From positions 9,112,304 to 9,176,303 of the forward strand of contig OZ038437.1 of the NCBI GenBank assembly GCA_964036275.1: 64,000 bases of DNA. Reading direction: 5' to 3'. Position numbers and translations under genes: made by a program. How positions within the stretch are numbered: position 1 is the stretch's first letter; every line of letters begins with the position of its first letter. Source of the DNA: Litoditis marina (taxonomy: Eukaryota > Nematoda > Chromadorea > Rhabditida > Rhabditidae). This document shows, piece by piece, positions 9,307 through 27,000 of the stretch. The notes below the pieces were generated by a model that searched no databases, was not told where the DNA came from, and worked only from the letters and a program-made list of their open reading frames with translations.

Positions 9307-10278
9307 AGTCTGTTGCACCCATTTATAACCCTCTACAGAACACGTTTCTGAAATCTGCGTGCTCAACATTTTTCACGTGACCGTGCAATTGACTAACATT
9401 ATGTACTGAAATCAACCTAACTAAACAACCAACCTATGAATTCCGAAAGTATGTTACAAATCAGACTGACTAAGATCAGCGCCAGACACGTGACATGAGG
9501 AGTAACAGCTACGGCCATTATTCGAGGATCGGAGAAAAGTGTATACTGTTCCTATAAAGTTGTAGCTTAAGGAAACGGGAGAGGAATACTGTAGCGTGTG
9601 CTGTATAACATCACATGTATACATCACGAGTATCTAGAATACCAGTTGGTATAGTGTGGGGTTGTTGATCAAGTTCAAAACTTTGGGAAAGTTCGAGTTT
9701 ACGAGTTTTTCGAAAAATCGAGTTTTCGATTTTCCGAGAAAAATCAACAAAAAAAGAAAAAGACTCGAAAATTTTTGAGTTTTTGCGAGTTGAGTTCGAG
9801 TTTCGAGTTCTTCTTTAAAAACCCTAGTATAGTGGTTAGCGTTCGCTTATTTCGAATTTCGGGGCCGGTTCGAGTCTCGCCGGAAGCGAATAGTTTATAA
9901 ATTTTTATTTCTTTTTTTAGGCCGTTTTAGGTAGTATATCGAAATAGAACTACAACGATTAACTGGTCACACCTTCTTTCCTCAGTGCAAAAAAGGAAAT
10001 AACACGAAAAAGCTTTGAACCTCGAACGAAAAAGAAAAAGAGTTCAGAACTAATAATAAAGGAGGAGTGCTAGCAGCGGTTTACTTGTTGTTCAACAGAT
10101 CTCACACAAACATGTCAACTGGGAGAATTTGGTAGATAAATCAAGAAATCTCAGGGAAATCTCGTAGTAGAGAAATCTCTGAATTAATAAAATTGAATGA
10201 AAGTAATATTGGAAGGGGAGCTGATTGGAAATGGGCTATCCGCTTCGGATCTTTCGGAAGAACTGACATCACAACTGG
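9307..10278. repeat. MITE A fragment and tRNA-like repeat
   Basis: 9336-9406 is one end of a family A MITE. Around 9700-9830 are CGAGTTTT-type short repeats. 9828-9895 is tRNA-like: TAGTATAGTGGTTAGCG (box A) and GGTTCGAGTCTC (box B). It lacks a proper acceptor stem and is probably a tRNA-derived retroposon fragment. Nothing else recognised. Confidence 0.5.
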
Positions 10279-10553
10279 CGGTGAATTCTATATCTAACCG
10301 GGTTTTTAGGTAACCTTACCCTCTACCGAGGTAACCTGTTTTTAGGTTTCCGCGGTAGGTAACCGGTTAGTAACCTAAAATGAAAAACCGGTTACCTGTT
10401 TTTCTAACGCAAAATGTGGTTTTTACCGTTAGTTTTAACGGTAACCGGGTTTTAGTTTCAGGTTACTTCTAGTTTACCTACAAAGGTAACCTGAAAAAAG
10501 GTTAGCGAAAAAAGGGTTGGGTTACCTAAAAAACCGGTTAGTTGTAGAACTGG
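10279..10553. repeat. GGTTACC palindromic repeat (family E)
   Basis: Begins GTGAATTCTATATCTAACCG and ends in CGGTTAGTTGTAGAA, with many GGTTACC/GGTAACC blocks between that can fold on themselves. Related copies lie at 5.9, 23.8, 39.4 and 39.6 kb. Confidence 0.75.
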
Positions 10554-10805
10554 CAGCTTGACCACGGAATTGGTGAATAGTTCTCATACAAATATTATCT
10601 TCAGTCAAATGACAATAAAAATTTTCTCATAATCTATGAAACTGAAAAGAAATAAGATGGAAGAAGAGGCAACCTACTAGAATCAAATTCACTGATAAGA
10701 AGAAATTTATGGTGTAGGCTGTCTTGATAAGAGGGGTGCTTCTTGAAAAGAGAAGAAAGGGTTGTTTAGTTGTTTTATAGTTCCTCATCACCTCAAGTGC
10801 AACTA

Positions 10806-11008
10806 ATCTAGTCGTCGCCAACGGAAAGGCGGGAGGGTACGGTATATCTCACTGTCCGCTGTGTACGTACACATGTCTTCGATTCCAAAGCTCACCGGTA
10901 ATGTGAACTGATAGCGTAGTGGTTAGCGCCTTGCTACAAAATTTTGCTCGCAAGTTCTATGCCGAAGAGAGACCGACATTTATAAATGTGGCACCCACCA
11001 CTGGCAAA
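10806..11008 (+). repeat. tRNA-derived SINE-like element S1
   Basis: Head GTCGTCGCCAACGGAAAGGC, then GCTGTGTACGTACACATGTC, then a tRNA-like box A (TAGCGTAGTGGTTAGCGCC), a degenerate box B region (CTCGCAAGTTCTATGCCG) and the tail ATTTATAAATGTGGCACCCAC. The same order occurs at 11.8, 50.3, 50.8, 54.2 and 54.7 kb. Confidence 0.7.
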
Positions 11009-11564
11009 AATCACAAGTATACATTTAAGTCTCAATTTTCTTTTTCGTTTTCTCTGAATTTTTTTTCAGAAATGTAGCTACAATCCTACAATACCTAGTT
11101 TGCCTACAAACAGAATTTTCAAAATTTCGATGCAAAACCCTATTCCAAACGATGCCAAAGTTTCTACAAATGAAGCTGCGAAATGAAATTGGTTCATCTC
11201 ATAAGAACAACAATGCAGTGAGCGATTCATTCACAATTGGTGCATTATACTGTTATTGAATCATGTTTACTTCATCTTGCTTCTATCATGTGTTTTTGGA
11301 TTTTTTTTGTATGCAAGGTAGAAAAGTCCTAACTGTCCGGCGCAGATTAGTTTCTGTTCGTGTAACGACTATATTTGACCCCCCCCCCCAAATAATAATA
11401 ACTATAATTATCTAACTCCAACACAATTTCCATTTCTTTGGAGGCTTAACTATAATAATCCCATAATCTCCACTGATAAAAAAGGAGTTTCTGTGACTTT
11501 TGATTTGATCTCAGCAAAATCAGGCTGGATGCAACCAGTAACTCGTGAATACAAAAACTTCACA
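11009..11564. other. Intergenic, no gene seen
   Basis: AT-rich DNA with a poly-C run near 11380. No MITE ends, exon-like frame or RNA gene recognised. Confidence 0.4.
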
Positions 11565-11699
11565 TATACTATAAGAAAATTAAATAGTCACGTAAATCTA
11601 TTATTCAAATGAGAAATTGTGCACTTTGTCATCGCACGTTTATGAGCTCTGAAGTGTTTAACATGTTTTCACGTGACTGTGCGATTGACTAACAGTATA
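11565..11699 (-). mobile_element. MITE family A, copy 3
   Basis: Reverse-oriented copy. Left end ATTAAATAGTCACGTAAATC and right end CACGTGACTGTGCGATTGAC followed by TAACAGTATA. This intact right end serves as the empty-site reference for the 4.75-kb transposon at 35.6-40.3 kb. Confidence 0.8.
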
Positions 11700-11834
11700 A
11701 AGATGAGTTTTGGAATGGCCGCGCGACACGCGCGTCTGATCGAAAATAGCATATATCAGCGTCAGCATTGAAGTTGGTTTTCGGTCACCTTTAACGAAAT
11801 CTAAAACAAGTCTCTTGATAAAGCGAATTCTCCT

Positions 11835-12030
11835 TATAGTCGTTGCCAACGGGAAGGCAGGGAGTGCTGTATATCTCACTTTCCGCTGTGTACGCACACA
11901 TGTCTTTGATTACAAAGCCTCCCGTAATATGCTCTAGTAGCGGAGTGGTTAGCGCCGTGCTACGAATCTTTTGCTCGCAGGTTCGATTCCGGCGAGAGAC
12001 GAAAACTTATAAATCTGGCACTTACTATAG
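11835..12030 (+). repeat. tRNA-derived SINE-like element S2
   Basis: Runs from TATAGTCGTTGCCAACGGG to AAATCTGGCACTTACTATAG. Internal box A is TAGCGGAGTGGTTAGCGCC and box B is GGTTCGATTCCGG, about 35 bases apart, as in a tRNA-type RNA polymerase III promoter. The element ends in TATAGT/ACTATA like the MITEs of this window. Confidence 0.75.
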
Positions 12031-12221
12031 TAGTTTGAACTCGATAAACGCCACATTACACGAATCCACCGAAAACGATAGCATCAAACTACACACACAT
12101 TCGAATGGTGCATTGAACAGCTTCTAGCCTCATAGCCATATTTATAATTCATGAACATATCTGAGAATGAGGTCACAAAAAAAATACATAACCATAAATC
12201 ATGAGAACTAAAGAAAAATGG

Positions 12222-19134
<6,913 letters not shown>

Positions 19135-19179
19135 CTGAAAACGTTCAGTGAAAATGACGATGATTCCACACAGTAAGGT

Positions 19180-20230
19180 TTTTCGAATGTTCAATGTAAC
19201 TATTCACTTCTATAACCTTTGTTACCGGTGTTCGCAAATGAACTTTTTCGCAATCTTTTATGCTCCAAAATAGTCTCACTGTATGTACGGTTCGCTCAGG
19301 CAATAGTGGGTGAGTATAGGATTCGTCAAACCGTGGCGCACACCGTATCATCGATGTTGTAAGAGGCGGGGTTTGGCGAAAGGCCAGCCAGTCTGCGTAT
19401 CATTGATCTACACACTCTTTCAGTCGCTGGCAAGTAATCAACGACCGCTCGCCCCGCATCGCTTAATCAATTGAACCATCTGCTGTCTTTATGGGGGAAA
19501 TGTCGACTATGCTGTACATCTAGCTCTGGAGAATTGTGAATGTGGCTCAAACCCGGAATGGCCCAGGCGTCATCCAAACACCGAAAACTGCGCTGTACAT
19601 AGAGCTACATCTCGAATTTTGTCATAAATTTTAGTTACATGCGCACTTTCGGAATCGCTCCGTTGAAACAAAAAAAGGTGAAGCACGCGAGACAGGACCT
19701 TTTACTTCTAGTTTTAAATCTCGTCGATGAAGGTTCAATTGATTTTTTTTTATGAAAACACTTGCAGAAACAGGCCTTCTAGGTCCGCTTAGGGTGTCAG
19801 TTTCGTTTCGAATACTGAGTCAAGTTGTATAGTTGCCATTTTCCCCATAAAGACAGCAGAGGGTTCGATTGATTGAGCGATGCGGGGCGAGCGGTCGTTG
19901 ATTATTTGCCAGCAGGCGAGAGAGTGTGTAGATCAATGATACGCAGACCAACTGGCCGCTCGCCAAGCCGCGTCCCATACAAAATCGATGGTACGGTGTC
20001 CACAACGGTTTGACAGATCCTATAAGCCTAGCGTACATTCTAGAAAAATTAAGTAAAACGTCGAGTACTGCAACACAGTTGCAATCCAAACCGAAATGAA
20101 TGAAAAAAGAGATTATTGACAGTTATATGAATGTGCTCAGTAAAAGATGTACTCAAAAATCGTTCCGACCCTGATTCAAGACGATTTTTGGGGTACTCAA
20201 AAATCGTTCCGACCCTGATTCAAGACGATT
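19180..20230. repeat. Two opposed family H repeats and a short direct repeat
   Basis: 19335-19508 and 19828-20020 are the same GGGGCGAGCGGTCGTTGATT-type repeat in opposite orientation. 20154-20236 holds a direct duplication of CTCAAAAATCGTTCCGACCC and its neighbour. No gene recognised. The first exons of the gamma gene should lie in or above this region. Confidence 0.55.
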
Positions 20231-20411
20231 TTTGGGTTGTTTTTCTCAGAGGGTTAGGTCATCATCAGTTGAACCCCTCTTAGAAAATTCTGATGGCAGA
20301 ACTCACTTGGCTGTTATCGAAAAGACCGAAATGTACCGTTTTGTCCTGATTCTCATATTTAATCCAGTCTGTAAAAAACGATTAGAAACAACGGAAGAGT
20401 TACTCCGTCTA

Positions 20412-20562
20412 GCTCGTTTCAATCCCACTGAGACCCACTGGCATCGTGCCAAAACTTCCGGATGTCTATTTCTTTAAAAAAACATTATAGAAAATGGTGA
20501 AACGCTGCCTGAACTATTCATTGTCACGCTGCCAAGTCTAAGTGGGAATGACCAAATCTATA
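20412..20562. mobile_element. MITE family C, copy 2 (short)
   Basis: CAATCCCACTGAGACCCACT at the left and CTAAGTGGGAATGACC..CTATA at the right, with CATCGTGCCAAAA / CACGCTGCCAAG inside. Only about 150 bp, so the centre is deleted relative to other copies. Confidence 0.7.
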
Positions 20563-21284
20563 CAAAGCTAGTGTTTTTGGTTCAAAAATGCGAAATACGC
20601 TAAAAGTCATTTGGTCATTTGGTACAATCCTCGACGAAGCACTGTTAAGGGGGGGGGGGGGGGCATAAAGGAAAGTTAGTATGAAAGAGCTGCTCATGAG
20701 GACCCGATGAATACAAAGTTGAAATGAAACCAACAAACCTAATTTGCGTACGGTTCACACGTTTTGGCATATTTTGGCGCGCGCAACGTTATGTTTAGGT
20801 ACCCCGGGGTACCTAACCTAACTTTCCATTCTGCCCTCCTACAAATTTCGACACTATTAAATTCGCGTAATGTTCCACTGTTCTATATTCTATCTTTCTT
20901 TTGTTCTCCTTGTTTATATTACCATTTACACCAGAGGGAATTCACTTGATGAACCCTCTCAGCAGCTAAGAAAATGTTCGTAACAGAAGCGAAACTGTTT
21001 TGAGTTTTGAGTTTTTCAAAATTTATGTTGTGTTTCGTTAAACACCGAAGACATGGAACAAAAGTTATAAGAATGTGCTCAGTAAGATATGTACTTGAAA
21101 TCGTTAAGTGGTCTACTACTATACTAATCCGGAGTGGCACATATACCAATGTGGAAAGACAAGTGTTCGATCGCAAATAAGCAATCTATTCAATTCTTTA
21201 ACTACTTCATTCAAAAGTCCTAGGGACATGAATATATATGTTGGTAGAAAATTAAACTGTAGTACGTGTCAAATGTCTGAAAAA
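20563..21284. other. Intergenic with poly-G run and retroposon 3'-end-like sequence
   Basis: A poly-G run near 20648. A small palindrome (GGTACCCCGGGGTACC, about 20797). 21123-21200 reads TGGCACATATACCAATGTGG..CAAATAA, shared with 23347-23405 and, reversed, with 24600-24655. That repeated block followed by ATTCT units looks like the 3' end of an unidentified retroposon. No coding exon found. Confidence 0.45.
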
Positions 21285-21475
21285 TCCGCCTCAGGTGAGA
21301 CTCGAACGGCCCGAATGCCCGAATGTTTGGGAGGCGCGGATGCTAACCACTATACCAACTGGGCGTATAGCAACAATGTTTACGAATCGTATATATGTGT
21401 TGTTGCACAGCACAAATTGAGATATACAGTATACCCCGCCTTTCTTTGAGCGTAAAGTATAAAGGGAACAAAATA
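21285..21475 (-). repeat. tRNA-derived repeat, variant
   Basis: On the minus strand: GTTGGTATAGTGGTTAGCAT (box A, very close to a tRNA D-arm) and CCGTTCGAGTCTCACC (box B). A head resembling the S elements lies nearby (GAGATATACAGTATACCCCG). It is a different tRNA parent from S1-S7. Not a functional tRNA, because the stems do not close. Confidence 0.55.
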
Positions 21476-22544
21476 TGGTAAAAATCTGACCATGGGTGAG
21501 CATTGAAACTGCGTTCAAGACCAGACATGCTATGATGAGGATGAAGCAGCCTCTGTGTAACAACGTTTCCATAGAAGACATTGTATTTTTTCAAAAAGTG
21601 TAAACTGAAATAAAATGAATCAATACAAATCAATAAAAGTTAGAATATACAGTTTTTTCTTGATTTTTACTAAGTGCTGCTATAACAAATATCCTGGAAA
21701 CATGATTAGAATGTGAGGAAAAGAGAGAGAAAGAAAAAAATTATCTGAATTTCATAGCTTGTCAAACCGTTGTAGACATCGGAAACGATCAAATTATTGA
21801 AAACGATTCGCGCCACGTTTCTGCCACTGGACAGCTACAAAAGCAATTCTATGAGATCGCGGAGAGGCCGAGAAGACGCTCTGCGTCTCTCTGACCTACA
21901 CACTACGTCGTCGATGTCGCTTCAAGAGTGGTTGTCCAATTGACTGGGATGTGTCTGATTTACGCACATTTCTGCGGTCTCATTGCTCTCTCGCTTCTGT
22001 AGCTGTTCAATCACAAGCAATTAACGCTAATCGTTCTTACTAGTGAACGGTGGAATTGGCAAGCGGCCAGCTCATCTACGTTTTTTGATCTACCCCTCTC
22101 TCATCTCCCAGCAAAAAATCACGTCTGCGGCCTCATTGATCTGCCTACTCTCTCGCAATCTCAGAAAATTAGCGCTATGTTCTTAGATGAATATTTTGCA
22201 GAAACATCATAAGAATTTCTGAAACGTCTTCATTTACGTGATCTTATGAAAGTGAACAATCGCTAACAGAGCTTTTTTGGAAAACTCATGAATGGTGGAA
22301 AATGGTTAAAACAGCGTAGAATATTCATAGGAACGCTGCCAAAATCTAAGTAGGGAAGAACACATCTATACGTTCGTGTGTAAGAGTACGTATGGTACCA
22401 AATTCCGGCCTCGTCATGTCATTCTGCTCTCTTTGTTTTGCGTACTGTTCCGCTATACTGGTCTCCCGGCGGGATGTAATAGCGCAGAAACAACATGAAT
22501 TGAAGAAAACGCAGGTTTGCCGGGAGGTTCATGGATACCGCCTC
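21476..22544. repeat. Intergenic with GAGAGACGCAG palindromic repeats
   Basis: 21830-22170 contains repeated GTCTCTCTGACCTACACACT and AGCGAGAGAG-type arms, the same palindrome seen at 6.7, 7.3 and 25.0 kb. 22420-22500 has GTCTCCCGGCGGGATGTAAT, related to hairpins at 28.0, 44.1 and 59.9 kb. No gene. Confidence 0.5.
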
Positions 22545-22714
22545 TGGCGGCGTAGCAATCCTTTAAAAATCGCATGAGATACCTCATGAGCTTTTCGTAT
22601 GAGCTTCTCATGAGATTCTGTCAACTGCTATGCTACAACAATAATGAGAGTTCAGTATCTCATGAGAAACTCATGTGAACTTCTCATGAGATCGGAGAGA
22701 TTGCTACGCCGCCT
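22545..22714. mobile_element. MITE family D, copy 1
   Basis: About 170 bp, ends TGGCGGCGTAGCAATC and its inverse GATTGCTACGCCGCC. The arms are packed with CTCATGAG palindromes (itself self-complementary). Copies also at 29.8, 43.3 and 51.9 kb, with fragments at 27.7, 30.7 and 47.7 kb. Confidence 0.85.
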
Positions 22715-22929
22715 GGTGTCATAATAGGTAACATGTAGTCTCAATAAAAACATGTAAAAAATTGGTTCTGATGAGCACTTTACACAATAAAGTTCTATTC
22801 TTCGAGGAGTCGCGATAAGATGGGAGTCGTAAAATACAAAGCATTCGAGAACTGATAACACTCTGCTACAGCACCCTGTAATTTACTGCGTCATGTTCAC
22901 TCTTTAGGGAGTGGCGGGCTCTTGGTTGA

Positions 22930-23055
22930 ACTTTGACCTCGACCCACGTCATAAAGTACCAGTTTGGAAACAATCGCAGCAAGATTCGGCCACACGCACC
23001 ACGTGAGATTTTTTCAACAATCAAGCGAATCTCATTCACACACATGTATGCCAAC
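22930..23055 (-). CDS. Possible isolated exon, unassigned
   Basis: After a good acceptor (TTTCAG at about 23060-23055) a frame reads LAYMCVNEIRLIVEK...FPNWYFMTW, possibly ending at GTGGGT. The phase does not match exon 2 of the four-TM family, so I cannot place it in that gene. It could be chance. Confidence 0.25.
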
Positions 23056-24032
23056 CTGAAAGCATAAAGGTCAAATATGATTTTGCCCGGTACCTCTGAG
23101 TTTCCTTTTCAGTGTTAGGGCACGAAGGAGCGCAGAACAACAACAACAACACCATCCAATAAACTGCCTCATTATCACCAACACTTTGTGACCGCTTATC
23201 TCATCATTCTGATCCTATCATGACTCGGTACAATCATCGTTTCAATTGTGCAATACTGCAAAAGTGCACATTATATAATGAGCGCGTAACAGTGTAAACT
23301 ATACACTACATTCTATTTTATCTTCCATATCTCCATTTTCTCGTAATTGGAGTGCCACATATACCAATGTGGAAAGACACGTGTTCAATCGCGAATAAAC
23401 ATTCTATTCTATTCTAACTAAGAGATTTGAGGTAAACTATATTTTTCTAAGCATAACGTTGCGAGCGTTGAAACGAACTGAAACAAATGATTCCCTATGC
23501 AGTATAGGTTCGTTAGTTCAAACTAAAAAGAGCTACGTAAAAGTTTCTCTCGATCAGCTTTTCTTTTCTCTTGATCAACGTACGAGTGATGCATATAATA
23601 GTTTTGTTTTTGATGATCAACTTTGGGTGGTGAGAATCAATAAAACTCACTCAATCGAGTTTCAATTATAATTGGTTCAGTGCATCAATATTAGCAAGCG
23701 CATAGCGCGTTTCACACCAATTCTTCGTTTAACTGTTTCGCAACACTTTTTCAACTTCGGAACTCGATGAAGATGCAACGGAAAGAAAAAAAACAAGTAG
23801 GCCAATTCTACATGTAACCAAGTTTTTTGATAACCTAACCGGTTTTTGGTAACTTTTTTCTCAGGTTACTTCACAAGCAACCGGTAGGTAACCTGAAACC
23901 AAAATCCGGTTACCGTACAATGAAACAGTAAGTATTCATGTAAACACTGTACTTCCATCGAATGAACTTCAGTGAGAAAGGTGAGAACAAACAAGTAGTC
24001 AGATACGTTGTTTATTGAACACAACTTATCAT
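23056..24032. other. Intergenic: retroposon-like block and family E palindrome
   Basis: 23347-23420 is a copy of the TGCCACATATACCAATGTGG block ending in ATTCT repeats. 23805-23925 is a short GGTTACC palindrome. 24010-24015 (minus strand AATAAA) is the poly(A) signal of the delta four-TM gene. Nothing else recognised. Confidence 0.5.
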
Positions 24033-27000
24033 TCAGCGATTTGCATTTGTCCGATTGTTTCTAGTGAAAATGTGTCGCCATAGTCCCAGGGCGGGCCCAA
24101 TTGTGGCTATCAGAAGAAATATCGCCACCAGAAGCATGAGGTAATAACTGTAGCCGAGCTGAAACAATAATACTTCTTGAAAATTCAACATAAATAGAAA
24201 CAAGATTCTATGACAAATCTCGTGAGACTTAGCCGTGGAAAATCAGGTGCCAAGTCTTGCGGTAACGAACTCCGGACTAAGTACTCCCCTAAGTCCCACA
24301 TTCTGAAAACAAAACTTCTTTATTTTTCAGCAAATGATGAGATAATATAAGCATTTATATATAATTCTTTCACTAGTGCTAATTGTCACCTCAAATTTCA
24401 ATGTTATCGACTCTAAACTGCACTTTTGCCACATGGAAAACTTGAAAAGTGGCGCGCGCAATGATTTTGCGAGCCAGGCCTGTGACGATAAGCCACGCCC
24501 CCTTATGTTCCCCTCTAACTACCCCAGGCTCTGTCTGAGTTATTCAAACTCTGTGTCACTTCATTCGTAAAACTACACAATCCTGCATGAAAAACAGTTA
24601 ATTAGTTCACTCGCGATTGAACACCTGACTTTCCACATTGTGGAACCTATATTTGTTCTGTGCCACATCATCTTTTCGAAATTAAAATATTATGAAACAG
24701 TCTGCAAACCGGGTGATGCAGGATGGGATACTACAACTTAAACAAAAGATTAATAAAAAATCTTTGAGTGCGTTTAGTCTACGTAATCGTTTTAATAACT
24801 GTATAACAAGTGTACCGAATATTTGCAGCACAATTAGTCAATTAGATTTGACCCAACACGCTAATATGTTGTGTGGACTATAGCATCACTGCGCTCATCT
24901 GCGTATCTTCGATCTACACACTCTCTCACCTGCTGGCATATAATCAAGTACCGCTCGCTCCGCACTCTGGACGAATGGCGCCAAATTTCTGGGTTTATCC
25001 AGCTACAAAAGTGAGAGAGCATGCGAGTCAATGAGGCCGCAGACATTTCTGTCTCTCTGACCTGCACACTCTCTCGCCAAGGTGGCTACAAAAGCGGCTG
25101 GCCAATTGACTGGAAATTGTCTGAGGCACTGCTCAATCGATTCAGGCTTTTGTTATCTCTTTTTGAGTGAAATAAAAAATCAACTCACATAAAGATTATC
25201 ATTTGACACTTTCGGAATTAGGTCTGAAAATATCACTGTGTTTACATCCGTTTGATTTTTCCGGTATTCAAAAATTCAGAGACAATACATAATTCGTTTC
25301 ATTTACTGATACTCATTGGCGTCGTGGCAAATTACTACTTCTTTGAGGTAACATTTTTACGTGCTCTCATAGAACGGATTAATCACTAACTAACATTTAC
25401 ATTTCTTTTCGAAAACTCTGAAGTGAAGAAAACTAGTGTGAAACATGCATTGGCAAGCTGTGAAAGTCTCAATATCCGAAAAACTGTTGCAACTTAGAAT
25501 ACCGGACTTGCCAATTTTGCAACTTAAAATACCGGGGTCAGCCAGATGTCGCCTATACTGTTTGGAATTAATAAGTAGATGCAGGGTAAATCTACATCAG
25601 TATTTGAACCTGCATCTTCTCCGGTATTTTAAGCTGCCAGCGTTTTCACAGATTTAGAAGAATGGAACTATACATACACACAATCAATCTCCATTCTGTT
25701 TATAGGGTTCGCTCTCTCGAGAGAGAGCAGACTCTCAGTCGTTGCCAACCGAGAGGCGGGAGGGTACTCTTTATAGTGAGTGCCAAATTTAGAAATTTCT
25801 GTCGGTCGACGGGATCGAACCTGCGAGCAAAAGATCCGTAATAGGGCGGCTAACCTCTGTGCTGTGTGAGTGTGAGTACATGAAGAGCAAGTTATGGCAT
25901 AGAAGACATTTTCTGCTCGCAGGTTCGCTTCCGGTGAGAGGTAAAAATTCATAAAGTTGGCACTCCCTCGCTATATACGGTGTATGACCTTTATCTCCCC
26001 ATGTTTGTCGTTTGAAACCGAATGTTCTTTGGTCGAATTTTCTTAAGAAAAACTGGTTGATGAATAATATACTATCACAACTACAACAAAAAGTTGGTCA
26101 TTCCATACATACTGTATTCGGAGAGACATACGTGGTAGAAATCACTCCGAAATCTCATGAGATACCTCATGATCAATATACCTCATGGTCCGCTTTCAGT
26201 ACTTTTCTTAGGAGCATCAGGTGTTATGTCTGAATGTTATGTTAGTTCGTTTTCTTTCTCCCCTATTCCCATATAATTTGGTCATTTTTGATAGAAGTCT
26301 GTTCTTATTTCCAAACTACAGCATCAGGAGCTCATGAGAAGCTTATGATAAATCTCATGGAAAACTCATAGAATGGGTGACGATTGAGCAACACAATGAG
26401 CGGAAGTCTCTCATTAAATACTGTCGGGCGCAGCGCGGAGCGTTGCGCAAATTAGTTTTTGTTCAGAGGTCAGCAGACATTCCAAAACAGTTTATTACAT
26501 TTTTCTTCAAAGTACGTCGACCATTTTATTAGATATTTGCATGAATCACTGAAAGAGCAACACGTTTACAAGACATTAAGTTCACGTTTTAAGTGAAGTT
26601 TGTTGAGAGGAGTTAGAGGGCTCAACGTCTCGCAAAAATGGCTTCAGTGCGGGGCGGCGGCGGCGGCGACAAAAGTGTCCGCCTCCTCAAATCTCGGCTT
26701 AGTTTCGCTCAAAATTAACTTATTCCAAAAATTCTTACATTGCTGAAAAGATATAAAAAAGTTGAGGTATACGTATTTTTCAAGTATGTCTGCAATATAA
26801 ATATTACGTGTGAGAGGGCCGAAAATGGTCTCGCAAAAAATCATGGATAGACCGGTTTCGTGAAAATAAAATGAAAGAAGAGTTCGACGTGTAGTAGTAA
26901 GACGTTTTCCAATGAAGAACTCATGACAGGCGGGTATAGCTTGGTTTTCACTCCTATTCACATGTCTGAATGGCGGATTGGATAAAAGCTCTATTCACGC

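Noticed and set aside
8944..9351. 135-residue plus-strand frame
   Set aside because: Entirely within MITE F1; the equivalent frames in F2 and F3 differ.
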